Shown here piece after piece: positions 55,144 to 63,484 of a stretch of 64,000 nt of DNA. Both the position numbers and the translations under genes were made by a program. Position 1 is the first letter of the stretch. Every line of letters starts with the position of its first letter. The DNA lies in the NCBI GenBank assembly GCA_036655355.1, contig JAVVQG010000007.1:124001-188000 (forward strand), in the 5' to 3' direction. Origin of the DNA: JAUNSR01 sp036655355. GTDB taxonomy: Bacteria; Bacteroidota; Bacteroidia; Bacteroidales; JAUNSR01. The notes under the pieces are model-generated. The model ran no database searches, was not told the origin of the DNA, and saw nothing but the letters and a program-made list of their open reading frames with translations.

Positions 55144-56424
55144 ATGATGTCATTTGAAGAAACCACCGAGTTCTTATTTAATCAGGTTCCTGTATTTCAA
55201 CATTCGGGTGCATCCGCATATAAACCCGGCTTGGCAAATACAGAAGCTCTGGATAATTATTTCAACCATCCGCACCACTCTTTTAAAACCATACATGTAG
55301 GAGGCACCAATGGCAAAGGCTCCACATCGCATACCCTGGCGGCCATACTTCAAGAGGCAGGATATAAAGTTGGATTATATACCTCTCCGCATCTGGTCGA
55401 TTTCAGAGAACGAATCCGTGTAAACGGCCAAATGTTACCCAAACAATACGTAATAGAATTCGTGGCGGATCATTTCTCAAACATTGAACACATCCATCCC
55501 TCCTTCTTTGAATTGACGATGATGATGGCTTTCTGTTATTTCAGAGAAGCAAAAGTCGATGTAGCTATCATTGAAGTAGGACTTGGCGGCCGACTCGACA
55601 GCACCAATATCCTTACACCTGAATTATCCGTCATCACCAACATCAGTTTTGACCATGTGCAATTTTTGGGTAACAGCCTTCCCGAAATTGCTGCCGAAAA
55701 GGCTGGAATCATGAAAACTGGAATTCCGGTTATTATAGGAGAAGCCGTTGGTGAAGTAAAAGAAGTGTTCAAACAAAAAGCGATCGAACAGAACTCACCG
55801 CTTTATTTTGCAGAAGAAAGCGGAATTTTATCGAAAGCAGAGCAGACTCCTCAAGGAGAATGGCTTTACCAGACAGCGTTATACCCGGATCTTATAGGTG
55901 AACTTGGTGGCGAATGCCAGCAAAAAAACGCCCTTACCATATTAACGGCATTAAGTCTCCTAAAGAATTTCAATATACCGAAAGAAGCTGTATATAAAGG
56001 TTTTAAAAATGTAACTGAGCTAACCGGACTACAGGGACGTTGGCAGAAAATCAAAAACATCCCTTTAACCTATTGCGATACCGCCCACAACAAAGGGGGC
56101 ATCGAATACATTGTAAACCAACTTAGCAAGCAGAAATACAAGAAACTTCGAATCGTATTGGGGATGGCAAACGACAAAGACATAACTGGCATTTTAGCTC
56201 TTTTGCCGAAGAAAGCTCATTATTATTTCACAAAAGCATCCGTTAACAGAGCGATGGAAGCCGATCAACTGAAAAGTCTGGCCCAAGATGCTGCCTTAAA
56301 AGGTGAAGCATTTCCAACTGTCGAAAGCGCTTATAAGGCGGCTCTCAACGAGAGTGATGCAAATGATTTTATTTTCATCGGAGGAAGCAACTTTGTAATC
56401 GCCGACCTGCTTCAAATCATTTAA
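55144..56424 (+). CDS. folC: bifunctional folylpolyglutamate/dihydrofolate synthase
   Basis: 426 residues. The Mur-ligase-type P-loop is GGTNGKGST (53-61). SPHLVDFRERI and EVGLGGRLDSTN (folate and ATP sites) follow, and the C-terminal domain has CDTAHNKGG. It adds glutamate to folates. Two adjacent ATGs (55144, 55147) are possible starts. An SPFH gene follows after 45 bases, perhaps in the same transcript. Confidence 0.93.
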   Translation: MMSFEETTEFLFNQVPVFQHSGASAYKPGLANTEALDNYFNHPHHSFKTIHVGGTNGKGSTSHTLAAILQEAGYKVGLYTSPHLVDFRERIRVNGQMLPKQYVIEFVADHFSNIEHIHPSFFELTMMMAFCYFREAKVDVAIIEVGLGGRLDSTNILTPELSVITNISFDHVQFLGNSLPEIAAEKAGIMKTGIPVIIGEAVGEVKEVFKQKAIEQNSPLYFAEESGILSKAEQTPQGEWLYQTALYPDLIGELGGECQQKNALTILTALSLLKNFNIPKEAVYKGFKNVTELTGLQGRWQKIKNIPLTYCDTAHNKGGIEYIVNQLSKQKYKKLRIVLGMANDKDITGILALLPKKAHYYFTKASVNRAMEADQLKSLAQDAALKGEAFPTVESAYKAALNESDANDFIFIGGSNFVIADLLQII

Positions 56425-56469
56425 ATAAATTTATTCCGAAAGGGATATTCAACTCTAATCATCAAATAA

Positions 56470-57273
56470 ATGAAGAATCAAACTCTTATCAAAGGTATTA
56501 TTATTCTTGTCCTCGCGGCACTTATCGTCTTTGTACTGAGCCTTTTTGTTCGCATGGAGCGAATTGATGCCGGTCATACCGGAATCCGTGTTAATCTAGT
56601 GGGTGACAACAAAGGTGTTGACGATATAACTGAAGTAACAGGTTGGGTGGTTTACATGCCCCTTTTCACCGCAATCTATGAATTTCCAATCTATACTCAA
56701 GTCAAAGACTATGAAGTGTTTCGGGTAAATGCAAAGGACGGTTCAGAATTTACCGTTGATCCTACATTAAGTTATTATGTACACCAAGATTCGGTACCAC
56801 GTATTTTCAGACAATATCGTAAAAGTCTGCGCGAATTGGAAAATGGATATTTGAAAAACGTCATTTACGACTGTTATCGCCTTACTGCCAACAGCTTCTC
56901 TTCAGACTCATTAATGAGCAACCGTGGTGTTTTTGAAGAAGAAGTTCAAAGTCGTCTTGAAACAACACTTCGCAAAGAGGGATTCATCTATCAGCAACTA
57001 ACTTCAAACATCACACCTCCTCAATCCTTAAAAGATGCGATTGATTCAAAAAACCGTACGATTCAGGAAGCAATGCAGGCTGAAAATAAAGTGAGACAGG
57101 CTGAAGCCGACGCACGCATCCGTCGTATTAAGGCTGAAACGGAGAAATATGAAAACGACATGAAAGCAAGTGCCCTTACTCCTTTAATCATTCAACAGAT
57201 GTATATTGAGAAATGGGATGGGAAATTGCCGGTATATGGAGAAGTGCCGCAACTTCTTCAAACTGTGAAATAA
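56470..57273 (+). CDS. SPFH/prohibitin-like membrane protein
   Basis: 267 residues. A single membrane helix (8-27) anchors an SPFH domain (about 35-190) and a coiled coil (195-235, KNRTIQEAMQAENKVRQAEADARI). The tail ends PVYGEVPQLLQTVK. Prohibitin-like proteins form rings that organise membranes and protease complexes. It lies 45 bases downstream of folC. Confidence 0.85.
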   Translation: MKNQTLIKGIIILVLAALIVFVLSLFVRMERIDAGHTGIRVNLVGDNKGVDDITEVTGWVVYMPLFTAIYEFPIYTQVKDYEVFRVNAKDGSEFTVDPTLSYYVHQDSVPRIFRQYRKSLRELENGYLKNVIYDCYRLTANSFSSDSLMSNRGVFEEEVQSRLETTLRKEGFIYQQLTSNITPPQSLKDAIDSKNRTIQEAMQAENKVRQAEADARIRRIKAETEKYENDMKASALTPLIIQQMYIEKWDGKLPVYGEVPQLLQTVK

Positions 57274-57297
57274 CTTAATTCGTCTCCCTAAAAGAGT

Positions 57298-57337
57298 AAA
57301 GAGCAGAAGAAACTTCAACGAGTTTCTTCTGCTCTTT
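57298..57337. terminator. bidirectional terminator after the SPFH gene
   Basis: A perfect 17-bp stem (57298-57314 with 57321-57337, GAGCAGAAGAAACT core) has a 6-base loop. It lies between convergent genes. Confidence 0.9.
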
Positions 57338-57379
57338 GTATTTGTAAGCGATGCTTATCCGTACGATTAAAAGATCACG

Positions 57380-57598
57380 CTAATCCGGATCTTGAATAAG
57401 GTTGATTTCACCTTTGTATCTCTCGATTATCTTACGCAATTCAATCACTTCTGCACGCAGACGGTCAATTTCCGCAAGAGCTTTAAGATAATGGCTTTTA
57501 TAAGAAGCACTATTCTCTTCACTCATCGAGTGCAACTCTTCTATATCCTCCTTTAATTCAATTCGGCCATTATCGCTTAGAAGATCCTTGTTTTCCAT
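57380..57598 (-). CDS. small coiled-coil protein of unknown function
   Basis: 72 residues, very charged. Residues about 35-65 (LKALAEIDRLRAEVIELRKIIE) have a leucine-type heptad pattern. There is no signal peptide. It starts 13 bases after the stop of the secreted LolA-like gene on the same strand, which supports it as a real gene in a three-gene unit. Confidence 0.65.
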   Translation of the reverse strand: MENKDLLSDNGRIELKEDIEELHSMSEENSASYKSHYLKALAEIDRLRAEVIELRKIIERYKGEINLIQDPD

Positions 57599-57611
57599 AA
57601 TTATCTCACTT

Positions 57612-58199
57612 TTATTTCCACTCTTTTATCTCTACATTGGGAGGTAATTGGAACAATGCAGCGTCAATGGAGGGGTTTTCTTCAAAACTAAGAAACTCTT
57701 GCTCCATCACCACTCCGTTGTTTACAGTATGATATTGAATCGGAACTCCCTTATACACCCAATGTGTAACCTCCTCTTTTCTACCGTTATCATCAATTGT
57801 AAATTTGTAGAGATCACATTTGTACCCTTTTAGATCAACTCTTCCAAGATAACGGACATTAAAAGCTTTTTCAGTCAATGAATCCAATTCAAGCCAGTTG
57901 ATACGGGGTCGCACACGTGGATATTGGAGTGCTTCCTGAGTCTCCATTTTAATCATAGTCATCATCTTATCCCCATAAATCGTTCGAGTTTTAAGCGCAT
58001 GCTCATTTACCCCCATCACAGATTCTATAGCGATACGACGGCCCCAATCTTCAAAATACTCTTTTTGATCAAGAATGATTCCGCCGGCATTCACTTTCGA
58101 ATGAATCACTCCTGATTTTACCTCATACCAATTATTTTGCGCAAAAATAAAAAGGCTAAGGCTTACGAAAAGCCCTAAAATAAAAAAACGTTTGTTCAT
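57612..58199 (-). CDS. secreted LolA/DUF4412-like protein, paralogue of 25295-25879
   Basis: 195 residues with a signal peptide (to FAQ, about 21). It shares ordered blocks with the protein at 25295-25879: VKSGVI / KSSIIQ, YKCDLYKF / KCTVYTAEF, THWVYKG / TAWIYKG, and EENPSIDAALFQLP / EENPEVSPETFTVP. A LolA-like small barrel is likely; the ligand is unknown. It is the middle gene of a probable three-gene unit. Confidence 0.7.
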   Translation of the reverse strand: MNKRFFILGLFVSLSLFIFAQNNWYEVKSGVIHSKVNAGGIILDQKEYFEDWGRRIAIESVMGVNEHALKTRTIYGDKMMTMIKMETQEALQYPRVRPRINWLELDSLTEKAFNVRYLGRVDLKGYKCDLYKFTIDDNGRKEEVTHWVYKGVPIQYHTVNNGVVMEQEFLSFEENPSIDAALFQLPPNVEIKEWK

Positions 58200-58266
58200 A
58201 AGTCAGATCGATTAAATGATGATGACTTATAAACAAACGGGAGTTTATGAATGTTCCGCAAATCAA

Positions 58267-58704
58267 TTAATCTACGGCATTTTTCTTCATTTCGTACATA
58301 TCCAGATATTCTTCATTATCCGGATCTTTCTCGGTATAGATCGTGATCGGCAACAATTCGAAATTGGCAAGCGCTTTATTCAGGCATTCTCCAAAAGCAG
58401 GAACATTACGGGTGATAAATACCCAGGTACGCTCATTACTTCCTGTATAAATACCTGTAAGAATTGCCAGTTTATCTTTCTCCATTGCTTTCTGTAGAGC
58501 ATCCTGGACCTCTTCCATCAGCTTTCCGGTTTGGTTGTCAGGCATTCCTTTTGAATCACCCTCATACTTCCAATAAATCTCGGCACGTTCTTTAAACTTA
58601 CCTGATTTGATGAATTCCATGATATGGTCACGACCACTTACAAACACCATATCACCGTTTTCAGCTTCCGAAAGGGCTGTAAACCAAACATCCGTCAATT
58701 TCAT
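58267..58704 (-). CDS. DUF695-domain protein
   Basis: 145 residues. The block from WVFITRNVPAFGECLNKAL to LPITIYTEKDPDNEEYLDM is typical of DUF695. No signal peptide is present. The domain's function is unknown. A consensus -7 box lies about 125 bases upstream, and the LolA-like gene follows after 67 bases. Confidence 0.8.
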   Translation of the reverse strand: MKLTDVWFTALSEAENGDMVFVSGRDHIMEFIKSGKFKERAEIYWKYEGDSKGMPDNQTGKLMEEVQDALQKAMEKDKLAILTGIYTGSNERTWVFITRNVPAFGECLNKALANFELLPITIYTEKDPDNEEYLDMYEMKKNAVD

Positions 58705-58829
58705 CTGTATTTATTTTTATTTTATTTTACATTCAAATCAGACGCTCCCGTTAATAATCTCCAATAGGTATCTCCACACCTACCGAGCCAGGAAAATTCA
58801 TCTGTACACTATTTATCTAATATAGATTA

Positions 58830-58837
58830 CAAAGATA
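58830..58837 (-). promoter_or_regulatory. -7 promoter box for the DUF695 gene unit
   Basis: TATCTTTG on the minus strand matches the consensus exactly; a TTG lies 17 bases upstream. The leader is about 120 bases, with no gene seen in it. Confidence 0.5.
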
Positions 58838-58861
58838 ATCAATTTTCATCGCTTTCAATAA

Positions 58862-58915
58862 AATAAAGAAGGCGGATAGTTCACGTATATTTTCGGAACT
58901 ATCCACCTTCTTTAT
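58862..58915 (-). terminator. terminator of the small barrel-protein gene
   Basis: A ~21-bp stem with one mismatch (GAAGGCGGATAGTTC with GAACTATCCACCTTC) has an A/T-rich base. It lies just after the stop at 58929. Confidence 0.85.
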
Positions 58916-58928
58916 TTTTTCTTTGTGA

Positions 58929-59384
58929 TTAGAATTTATATCTAACTTTGAAAGCTACATCATCCCAAGCATTGTGAGTCGTAAAGTTGATCGCCGGTTC
59001 ATATCCGAAACCAATTGCAACCGGTGCTCCTCTGAATGAATAATCCAAACCAACTGTCGGAACCAAACCGAATGCAAAATCACCGTGACGATCGTGCTTG
59101 TAGTTTGCAAGATGATAGCCACCCATATGAATACCTGCACCAAAATACAAACGCAAAGCGTCTACAAGTGCGATATTATATTGATACATGAATTTGAATG
59201 AAGGACCGTCATGTTGGATATTATATCCTGCAATACCTTCGAATGCATGCACCTGGCTGAAATTGTATTTCAAAGAAAGACCCATTGTTGGTCCAAGGTT
59301 AGCTCCTAATTGTAAGCCGTCCTGAGCTTTCACTGCGCTGAATGATGAGATTGCAAGCGCAGAGATAATTAACATTTTTTTCAT
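58929..59384 (-). CDS. small outer-membrane beta-barrel protein
   Basis: 151 residues from the ATG at 59384, chosen because the -7 box lies between it and the longer start at 59438. A signal peptide (to VKAQ, about 20) precedes eight or so amphipathic strands, ending VAFKVRYKF. It resembles OmpX/porin-family barrels. The ligand is unknown. Confidence 0.8.
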   Translation of the reverse strand: MKKMLIISALAISSFSAVKAQDGLQLGANLGPTMGLSLKYNFSQVHAFEGIAGYNIQHDGPSFKFMYQYNIALVDALRLYFGAGIHMGGYHLANYKHDRHGDFAFGLVPTVGLDYSFRGAPVAIGFGYEPAINFTTHNAWDDVAFKVRYKF

Positions 59385-59427
59385 CTGATAGTGGATTACT
59401 TTGTTAATACATATAAATAGTATTAAG

Positions 59428-59458
59428 CAAAGGTACAAATGTGTTGTACAATATCAAA
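59428..59458 (-). promoter_or_regulatory. promoter of the small barrel-protein gene
   Basis: On the minus strand TTTG (59458-59455), a 19-base spacer and TACCTTTG (59435-59428) fit the consensus. They lie 43 bases before the start. Confidence 0.75.
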
Positions 59459-59586
59459 TTCCTTGCATTTTATTAAGACAAGTACCCGTTTTACGATATA
59501 ATTTTTATATAATATAATTTATTTATACATTTATCACCTAATAGAACTTAACCCTTCACGCTTCTTTAAATTCAATTCAAATAAAA

Positions 59587-59614
59587 AGCGGAGATCTTAA
59601 ATAAGATCTCCGCT
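59587..59614 (-). terminator. terminator of the Bax-inhibitor-1 gene
   Basis: A perfect 13-bp stem (AGCGGAGATCTTA) has a 2-base loop. T5 follows on the minus strand. Confidence 0.85.
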
Positions 59615-59648
59615 ACTACAAATATTCTTCAAGATTGAATTTTTGAAA

Positions 59649-60344
59649 TTAATCTCGTCTTCCACCAAAAAGGCTCAATAAAAGCAGGAATAGATTAATA
59701 AAATCAAGATATAAGGCCAACGCTCCGATTATTGAAAGTTTCTTTTCTGTTTCCACATCCAAACCCGCATGACCAATATTTTTGATTTTTTGAGTATCAT
59801 AGGCGATTAGCCCCACAAATACGATAATTCCCAGAATGGTGATAATCCAGTTGAGCGTACCACTCTTCAAAAAGATATTTACCACTGAAGCTATGATTAC
59901 ACCAATCAATACCATCAAAAGAAGGTTCCCAACCTTTGTAAGATCTTTCTTGGTTACATATCCATAAATACTCATAATTCCGAACGTTCCGGCGGTGATC
60001 AGAAAAGTGGTAGCAATACTCGTTTTTGTATACACCAGAAATATAAAGGACATGGTTATGCCATTTAGAACTGAATACAAAAGATAGAGCAGTGTTGCCG
60101 TAGAGGAACTCATTCTCTGAATTGCACCCGATATGACGAATACCAATACAAGTTCACCGATAAGCAGTCCCCAGAAAAGAAATTGATTTCCATAAATAGC
60201 CTGGACGATTCCCGGTGAAGAGGCGATAAACATGGAGGTAAAGCCGGTAATTGCTAACGCCAAGGTCATCCAACCGTAAACTTTTGCTATGAAGGTATTC
60301 TGCAATGAAGTGCTCTGAGAGGAAGATTGAAACAGGTTGTTCAT
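59649..60344 (-). CDS. Bax inhibitor-1/YccA-family membrane protein
   Basis: 231 residues with seven predicted membrane helices. VYGWMTLALAITG near residues 24-36 and the C-terminal IGALALYLDFINLFLLLLSLFG with the conserved Asp are family marks. Bacterial members are pH-sensitive Ca2+ leak channels or interact with FtsH. The downstream palindrome is a clean terminator. Confidence 0.9.
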   Translation of the reverse strand: MNNLFQSSSQSTSLQNTFIAKVYGWMTLALAITGFTSMFIASSPGIVQAIYGNQFLFWGLLIGELVLVFVISGAIQRMSSSTATLLYLLYSVLNGITMSFIFLVYTKTSIATTFLITAGTFGIMSIYGYVTKKDLTKVGNLLLMVLIGVIIASVVNIFLKSGTLNWIITILGIIVFVGLIAYDTQKIKNIGHAGLDVETEKKLSIIGALALYLDFINLFLLLLSLFGGRRD

Positions 60345-60383
60345 TTGAATTAAATTTTAAGAGTTACAACAGATAATGCATAA

Positions 60384-61145
60384 TCACCATTTTTCGCCGG
60401 TGCCTTCCATAGGCAAATCATCTACCCAATGACACGATGCATGCGTACCGTCACAGAATGGCTTATTGGAAGATTGTCCACAACGACAAAGAGTTACCCT
60501 GTTTCGTATCTCATAACTCTTTCCGTCTGCACTTTCAATACGGATTCCCCCTTTTACCCAAATCGGACCACTCACCTTTATCTGAGGATCCTGAATCAAA
60601 CCGATTGAGGGTTCAAATTTCGGCTCAAAAGCTTTCCCTGTTTTTTTATCCCATCCGATTAATCTTCCGGCAGGACAATGACCGGCTTCATGGAAAAATA
60701 TTTTACGGGCATCTTCATTCTCGGTTTCTCCAACCAGATTCCAAATCCGGCCATAAGCATCACAGAAACGGGCATATGCACAAAGCTTCTGATCATCACT
60801 CAACATCGCTTCCGGACCGTCATACCATTCCGATTCATCAAGAATATTTACAAAAGCTGCCGTTTCCTTTGGATTCCAGTCTGCATTCTTATGTGAGCCG
60901 TCACAATACGGTTTGTGTTTTGAAGCCCCGCAACGACACAGGTGATAGGGCTCTCCTGCCGGTTTAAAATGTTCCCCTTTTTGGTAAACCCATGAGTTTC
61001 CATCTTCGTTTGGTACAATAATCTCTTGATCCAACGGAGGAGCACCGTAAACAACATAAGGACCGTCTGGTGTAATCTTAATGTAAAAAGTTTCAGGAGC
61101 CGGTTTTGAACCTGTATCCCGTGTATCGATTTCTTTAGAATTCAT
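60384..61145 (-). CDS. two-domain CDGSH iron-sulfur protein
   Basis: 253 residues. Each end carries a CDGSH [2Fe-2S] motif: Cys70, Cys72, Cys81 and His85 (CRCGASKHKPYCDGSH), and Cys220, Cys222, Cys231 and His235 (CRCGQSSNKPFCDGTH). The middle has further conserved-looking residues (CAYARFCDAYG, EAGHCPAGRL) that could bind another cluster or zinc. It is soluble. The likely role is redox or Fe-S sensing or transfer. Confidence 0.88.
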   Translation of the reverse strand: MNSKEIDTRDTGSKPAPETFYIKITPDGPYVVYGAPPLDQEIIVPNEDGNSWVYQKGEHFKPAGEPYHLCRCGASKHKPYCDGSHKNADWNPKETAAFVNILDESEWYDGPEAMLSDDQKLCAYARFCDAYGRIWNLVGETENEDARKIFFHEAGHCPAGRLIGWDKKTGKAFEPKFEPSIGLIQDPQIKVSGPIWVKGGIRIESADGKSYEIRNRVTLCRCGQSSNKPFCDGTHASCHWVDDLPMEGTGEKW

Positions 61146-61228
61146 AATTGTAGGTATTAAGTTTTACCTATAACAAAAAGAATTAAAAGATGGTTGAATC
61201 GAAAGCGACTTTTTAATTATCCACATTA

Positions 61229-61984
61229 TTATATCTCAAGTTGCATTCCGTCAAATCCGAGCGAAACATGCGGAGGCAAATCCTCATTCACAACGGCATG
61301 AAGTCCCATTTGGTGACTCATATGCGTGAATACCGTACGTTCGGCACCAATCATATCTTGAATAACCAACGCTTCATCAAGGGATAAATGCGAAAGGTGT
61401 TTGGTCTTACGCAAAGCATCCATAATCAATAATTTCACTCCGTTCAGTTTATACAATTCCGATTCCGGAAGAATGGTAAAATCTGTCAGATAGGCAAAAT
61501 CCCCGATACGATACCCTAGAACAGGTAATTTATAATGGAACAAACGAATCGGAATAACCTCCGTCGAGCCGATTACAAATGAATGGCGGTGAATCGTAAT
61601 TAGATCGATATCGGGAATTCCGGGATATTTGTGATCCTGAAACATATACGCATATTTATCGCGCAAGGAATCCGAAACGCGCCGTTCTGCAAAAACCTGC
61701 ATCGCTTGATGACGACAAAAGGGACGTAAATCATCCATTCCACCCACATGATCATAATGGATGTGCGTCAAAAGCAGCCCATCCAAATGAGTCGTACCAC
61801 TCCGTATCATTTGATATCTGAAATCAGGTCCACAGTCAATGAGTATATCCTCCGTTCCTGTTTCAACCAAAACGGAGGCACGCAAACGTTTATCATGAGG
61901 ATCGGGTGATGTACAAACCTCACACCGACACCCCACTTCAGGAACTCCTGTAGAAGTTCCGCTTCCGAGTATCGTAACTTTCAT
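61229..61984 (-). CDS. metallo-beta-lactamase-fold hydrolase (PhnP-like)
   Basis: 251 residues. The THIHYDHVGGMDDLRPF motif gives His74, His76, Asp78 and His79 of the dinuclear metal site. The N-terminal GSGTSTGVPEVGCRCEVC carries a PhnP-like cysteine-rich zinc loop. PhnP acts on cyclic phosphodiesters. It starts one base after the murB stop, so the two are an operon. Confidence 0.85.
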   Translation of the reverse strand: MKVTILGSGTSTGVPEVGCRCEVCTSPDPHDKRLRASVLVETGTEDILIDCGPDFRYQMIRSGTTHLDGLLLTHIHYDHVGGMDDLRPFCRHQAMQVFAERRVSDSLRDKYAYMFQDHKYPGIPDIDLITIHRHSFVIGSTEVIPIRLFHYKLPVLGYRIGDFAYLTDFTILPESELYKLNGVKLLIMDALRKTKHLSHLSLDEALVIQDMIGAERTVFTHMSHQMGLHAVVNEDLPPHVSLGFDGMQLEI

Positions 61985-61985
61985 C

Positions 61986-62996
61986 TTATATATAGTTTAC
62001 TTCCGGTGAAATATACACCTTGAACTTATCCCATACCGATTCACTGATCATTGCGGCTAACTCCTGGATATCACGAGCCGTAGCTCCGCATTTATTGATC
62101 AACACCAAACATTGTTTGTCATGAACCGCTGCTCCCCCATGCTCACGCCCTTTCCAACCACATTGATCAATCATCCATGCAGCAGGAACTTTGACCATTT
62201 CCTCACTTACATCATAATGGGGTATAGCGGGATATTCTTGTTTTAATTTCTCGAATTGAGAACGCGTTATTACAGGATTCATAAAAAAGCTTCCCGCATT
62301 TCCGGCAACATCCGGATCCGGTAATTTACTCTTACGGATGTCTATCACCGCCTGACGCACCGTCTCGAGCGACACATCCGAAAAAGCGGCTAACTCGTGA
62401 CGGAGATTTCCATAATCCAATTTATAATGAGGCGTTTTATCTAATCTGTATACAACTGCTGTAACGATATATTTTCCTTTGAGCTCTTTTTTGAAGACGC
62501 TTTCTCTATATCCATAGCCACACGCATCAACTTTAAAAACACGGGGATTTCCACTAAGCACCTCTATCGTCTCCACTGAATCGATCAAATCGCCTGCTTC
62601 AACGCCATAAGCACCAATATTTTGCACTGCGGAAGCGCCTACTTCGCCCGGAATCCAAGAAAGATTCTCAACACCCCCATAACCATTCTCTACAGCAAAG
62701 CGACAGAAGTCATCCCAAACTACGCCGGCTCCCACACGCAAATAAACCGATTCCTCATTTTCATCCCTCTTTTCAATAAACCGAATAGCAGAATGAAGAA
62801 TTACTCCGGGAAAATCCTTTGTAAATAATAAATTACTACCTCCCCCGATATGAAAAAATTCATTTTTGCTCAAAAGGTCACTTTTAAGCAAATCCTGCAA
62901 TTCTGCGACATTTGAATATTCGGCAAACCATCTGGTACTTACCGTCATATGAAATGTATTCAGTCCTAATAAAGGGTAGTTTTCTTTAATCACCAT
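61986..62996 (-). CDS. murB: UDP-N-acetylenolpyruvoylglucosamine reductase
   Basis: 336 residues from the ATG at 62996; the longer start at 63023 lies inside the -7 box. FAD-binding GGGSNLLF (51-58), SWIPGEVGASAVQNIGAYG and the catalytic Ser in NAGSFFMNP are present. It makes UDP-MurNAc in peptidoglycan synthesis. The MBL hydrolase gene follows after one base. Confidence 0.95.
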   Translation of the reverse strand: MVIKENYPLLGLNTFHMTVSTRWFAEYSNVAELQDLLKSDLLSKNEFFHIGGGSNLLFTKDFPGVILHSAIRFIEKRDENEESVYLRVGAGVVWDDFCRFAVENGYGGVENLSWIPGEVGASAVQNIGAYGVEAGDLIDSVETIEVLSGNPRVFKVDACGYGYRESVFKKELKGKYIVTAVVYRLDKTPHYKLDYGNLRHELAAFSDVSLETVRQAVIDIRKSKLPDPDVAGNAGSFFMNPVITRSQFEKLKQEYPAIPHYDVSEEMVKVPAAWMIDQCGWKGREHGGAAVHDKQCLVLINKCGATARDIQELAAMISESVWDKFKVYISPEVNYI

Positions 62997-63020
62997 AATG
63001 AATGAATCTATAATGTATAG

Positions 63021-63028
63021 CAAATATA
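63021..63028 (-). promoter_or_regulatory. -7 promoter box for murB
   Basis: TATATTTG on the minus strand matches the consensus exactly. It lies 25 bases before the start at 62996 and covers the alternative start. Confidence 0.6.
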
Positions 63029-63101
63029 ATCAAATCTTGAGACAGCCGTCGTTAGGTTGTTCTGATTCTTTTATTATATTTACCCCGCAAATCAATAACA
63101 A

Positions 63102-63446
63102 ATGAGAAAAAGAGTTTATTCGAAACGAACTGCTTCTCTTCGGTTTTTCCGTTGGAGTCGCAAAGCTTACGGTGCATTTTGCAGCTTAGGCCGTTGCGTC
63201 GTTATCGGACAACTCAAAAAGTCAATTGCTGACGCCTCTCTTCCTAAGAAAGTGCGTTCATTAATTGATGACATACATTATGATCAATATCAGAAAGAAA
63301 AAGAGGAGAAAGAAGACGATATCCCCATTGACTTTCCGGTGCGATTAGAAATCTCTCAGATGTTTTCGGGCGTTGCAATTGCAACTCCTGCAAATCGTCA
63401 TACCTATATGTTTTATTTGGTAAAAGGCACTTCTGTTTTCATGTAA
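63102..63446 (+). CDS. small basic protein of unknown function before bioB
   Basis: 114 residues. The N-terminal half is basic and aromatic (FFRWSRKAYGAFCSLGRCVVIG). The middle holds an acidic/lysine run (about 68-75). The C-terminus is hydrophobic (SGVAIATPANRHTYMFYLVKG). There is no signal peptide. It lies 38 bases upstream of bioB on the same strand, so cotranscription is likely. I do not recognise a family. Confidence 0.7.
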   Translation: MRKRVYSKRTASLRFFRWSRKAYGAFCSLGRCVVIGQLKKSIADASLPKKVRSLIDDIHYDQYQKEKEEKEDDIPIDFPVRLEISQMFSGVAIATPANRHTYMFYLVKGTSVFM

Positions 63447-63484
63447 TGTGAATTCGGGAGTGTCTTTTTTTATTTTAAATAATT

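Noticed and set aside
60437..60967. 176-codon frame antisense to the CDGSH gene
   Set aside because: The CDGSH motifs on the other strand are unmistakable; this frame is a shadow.
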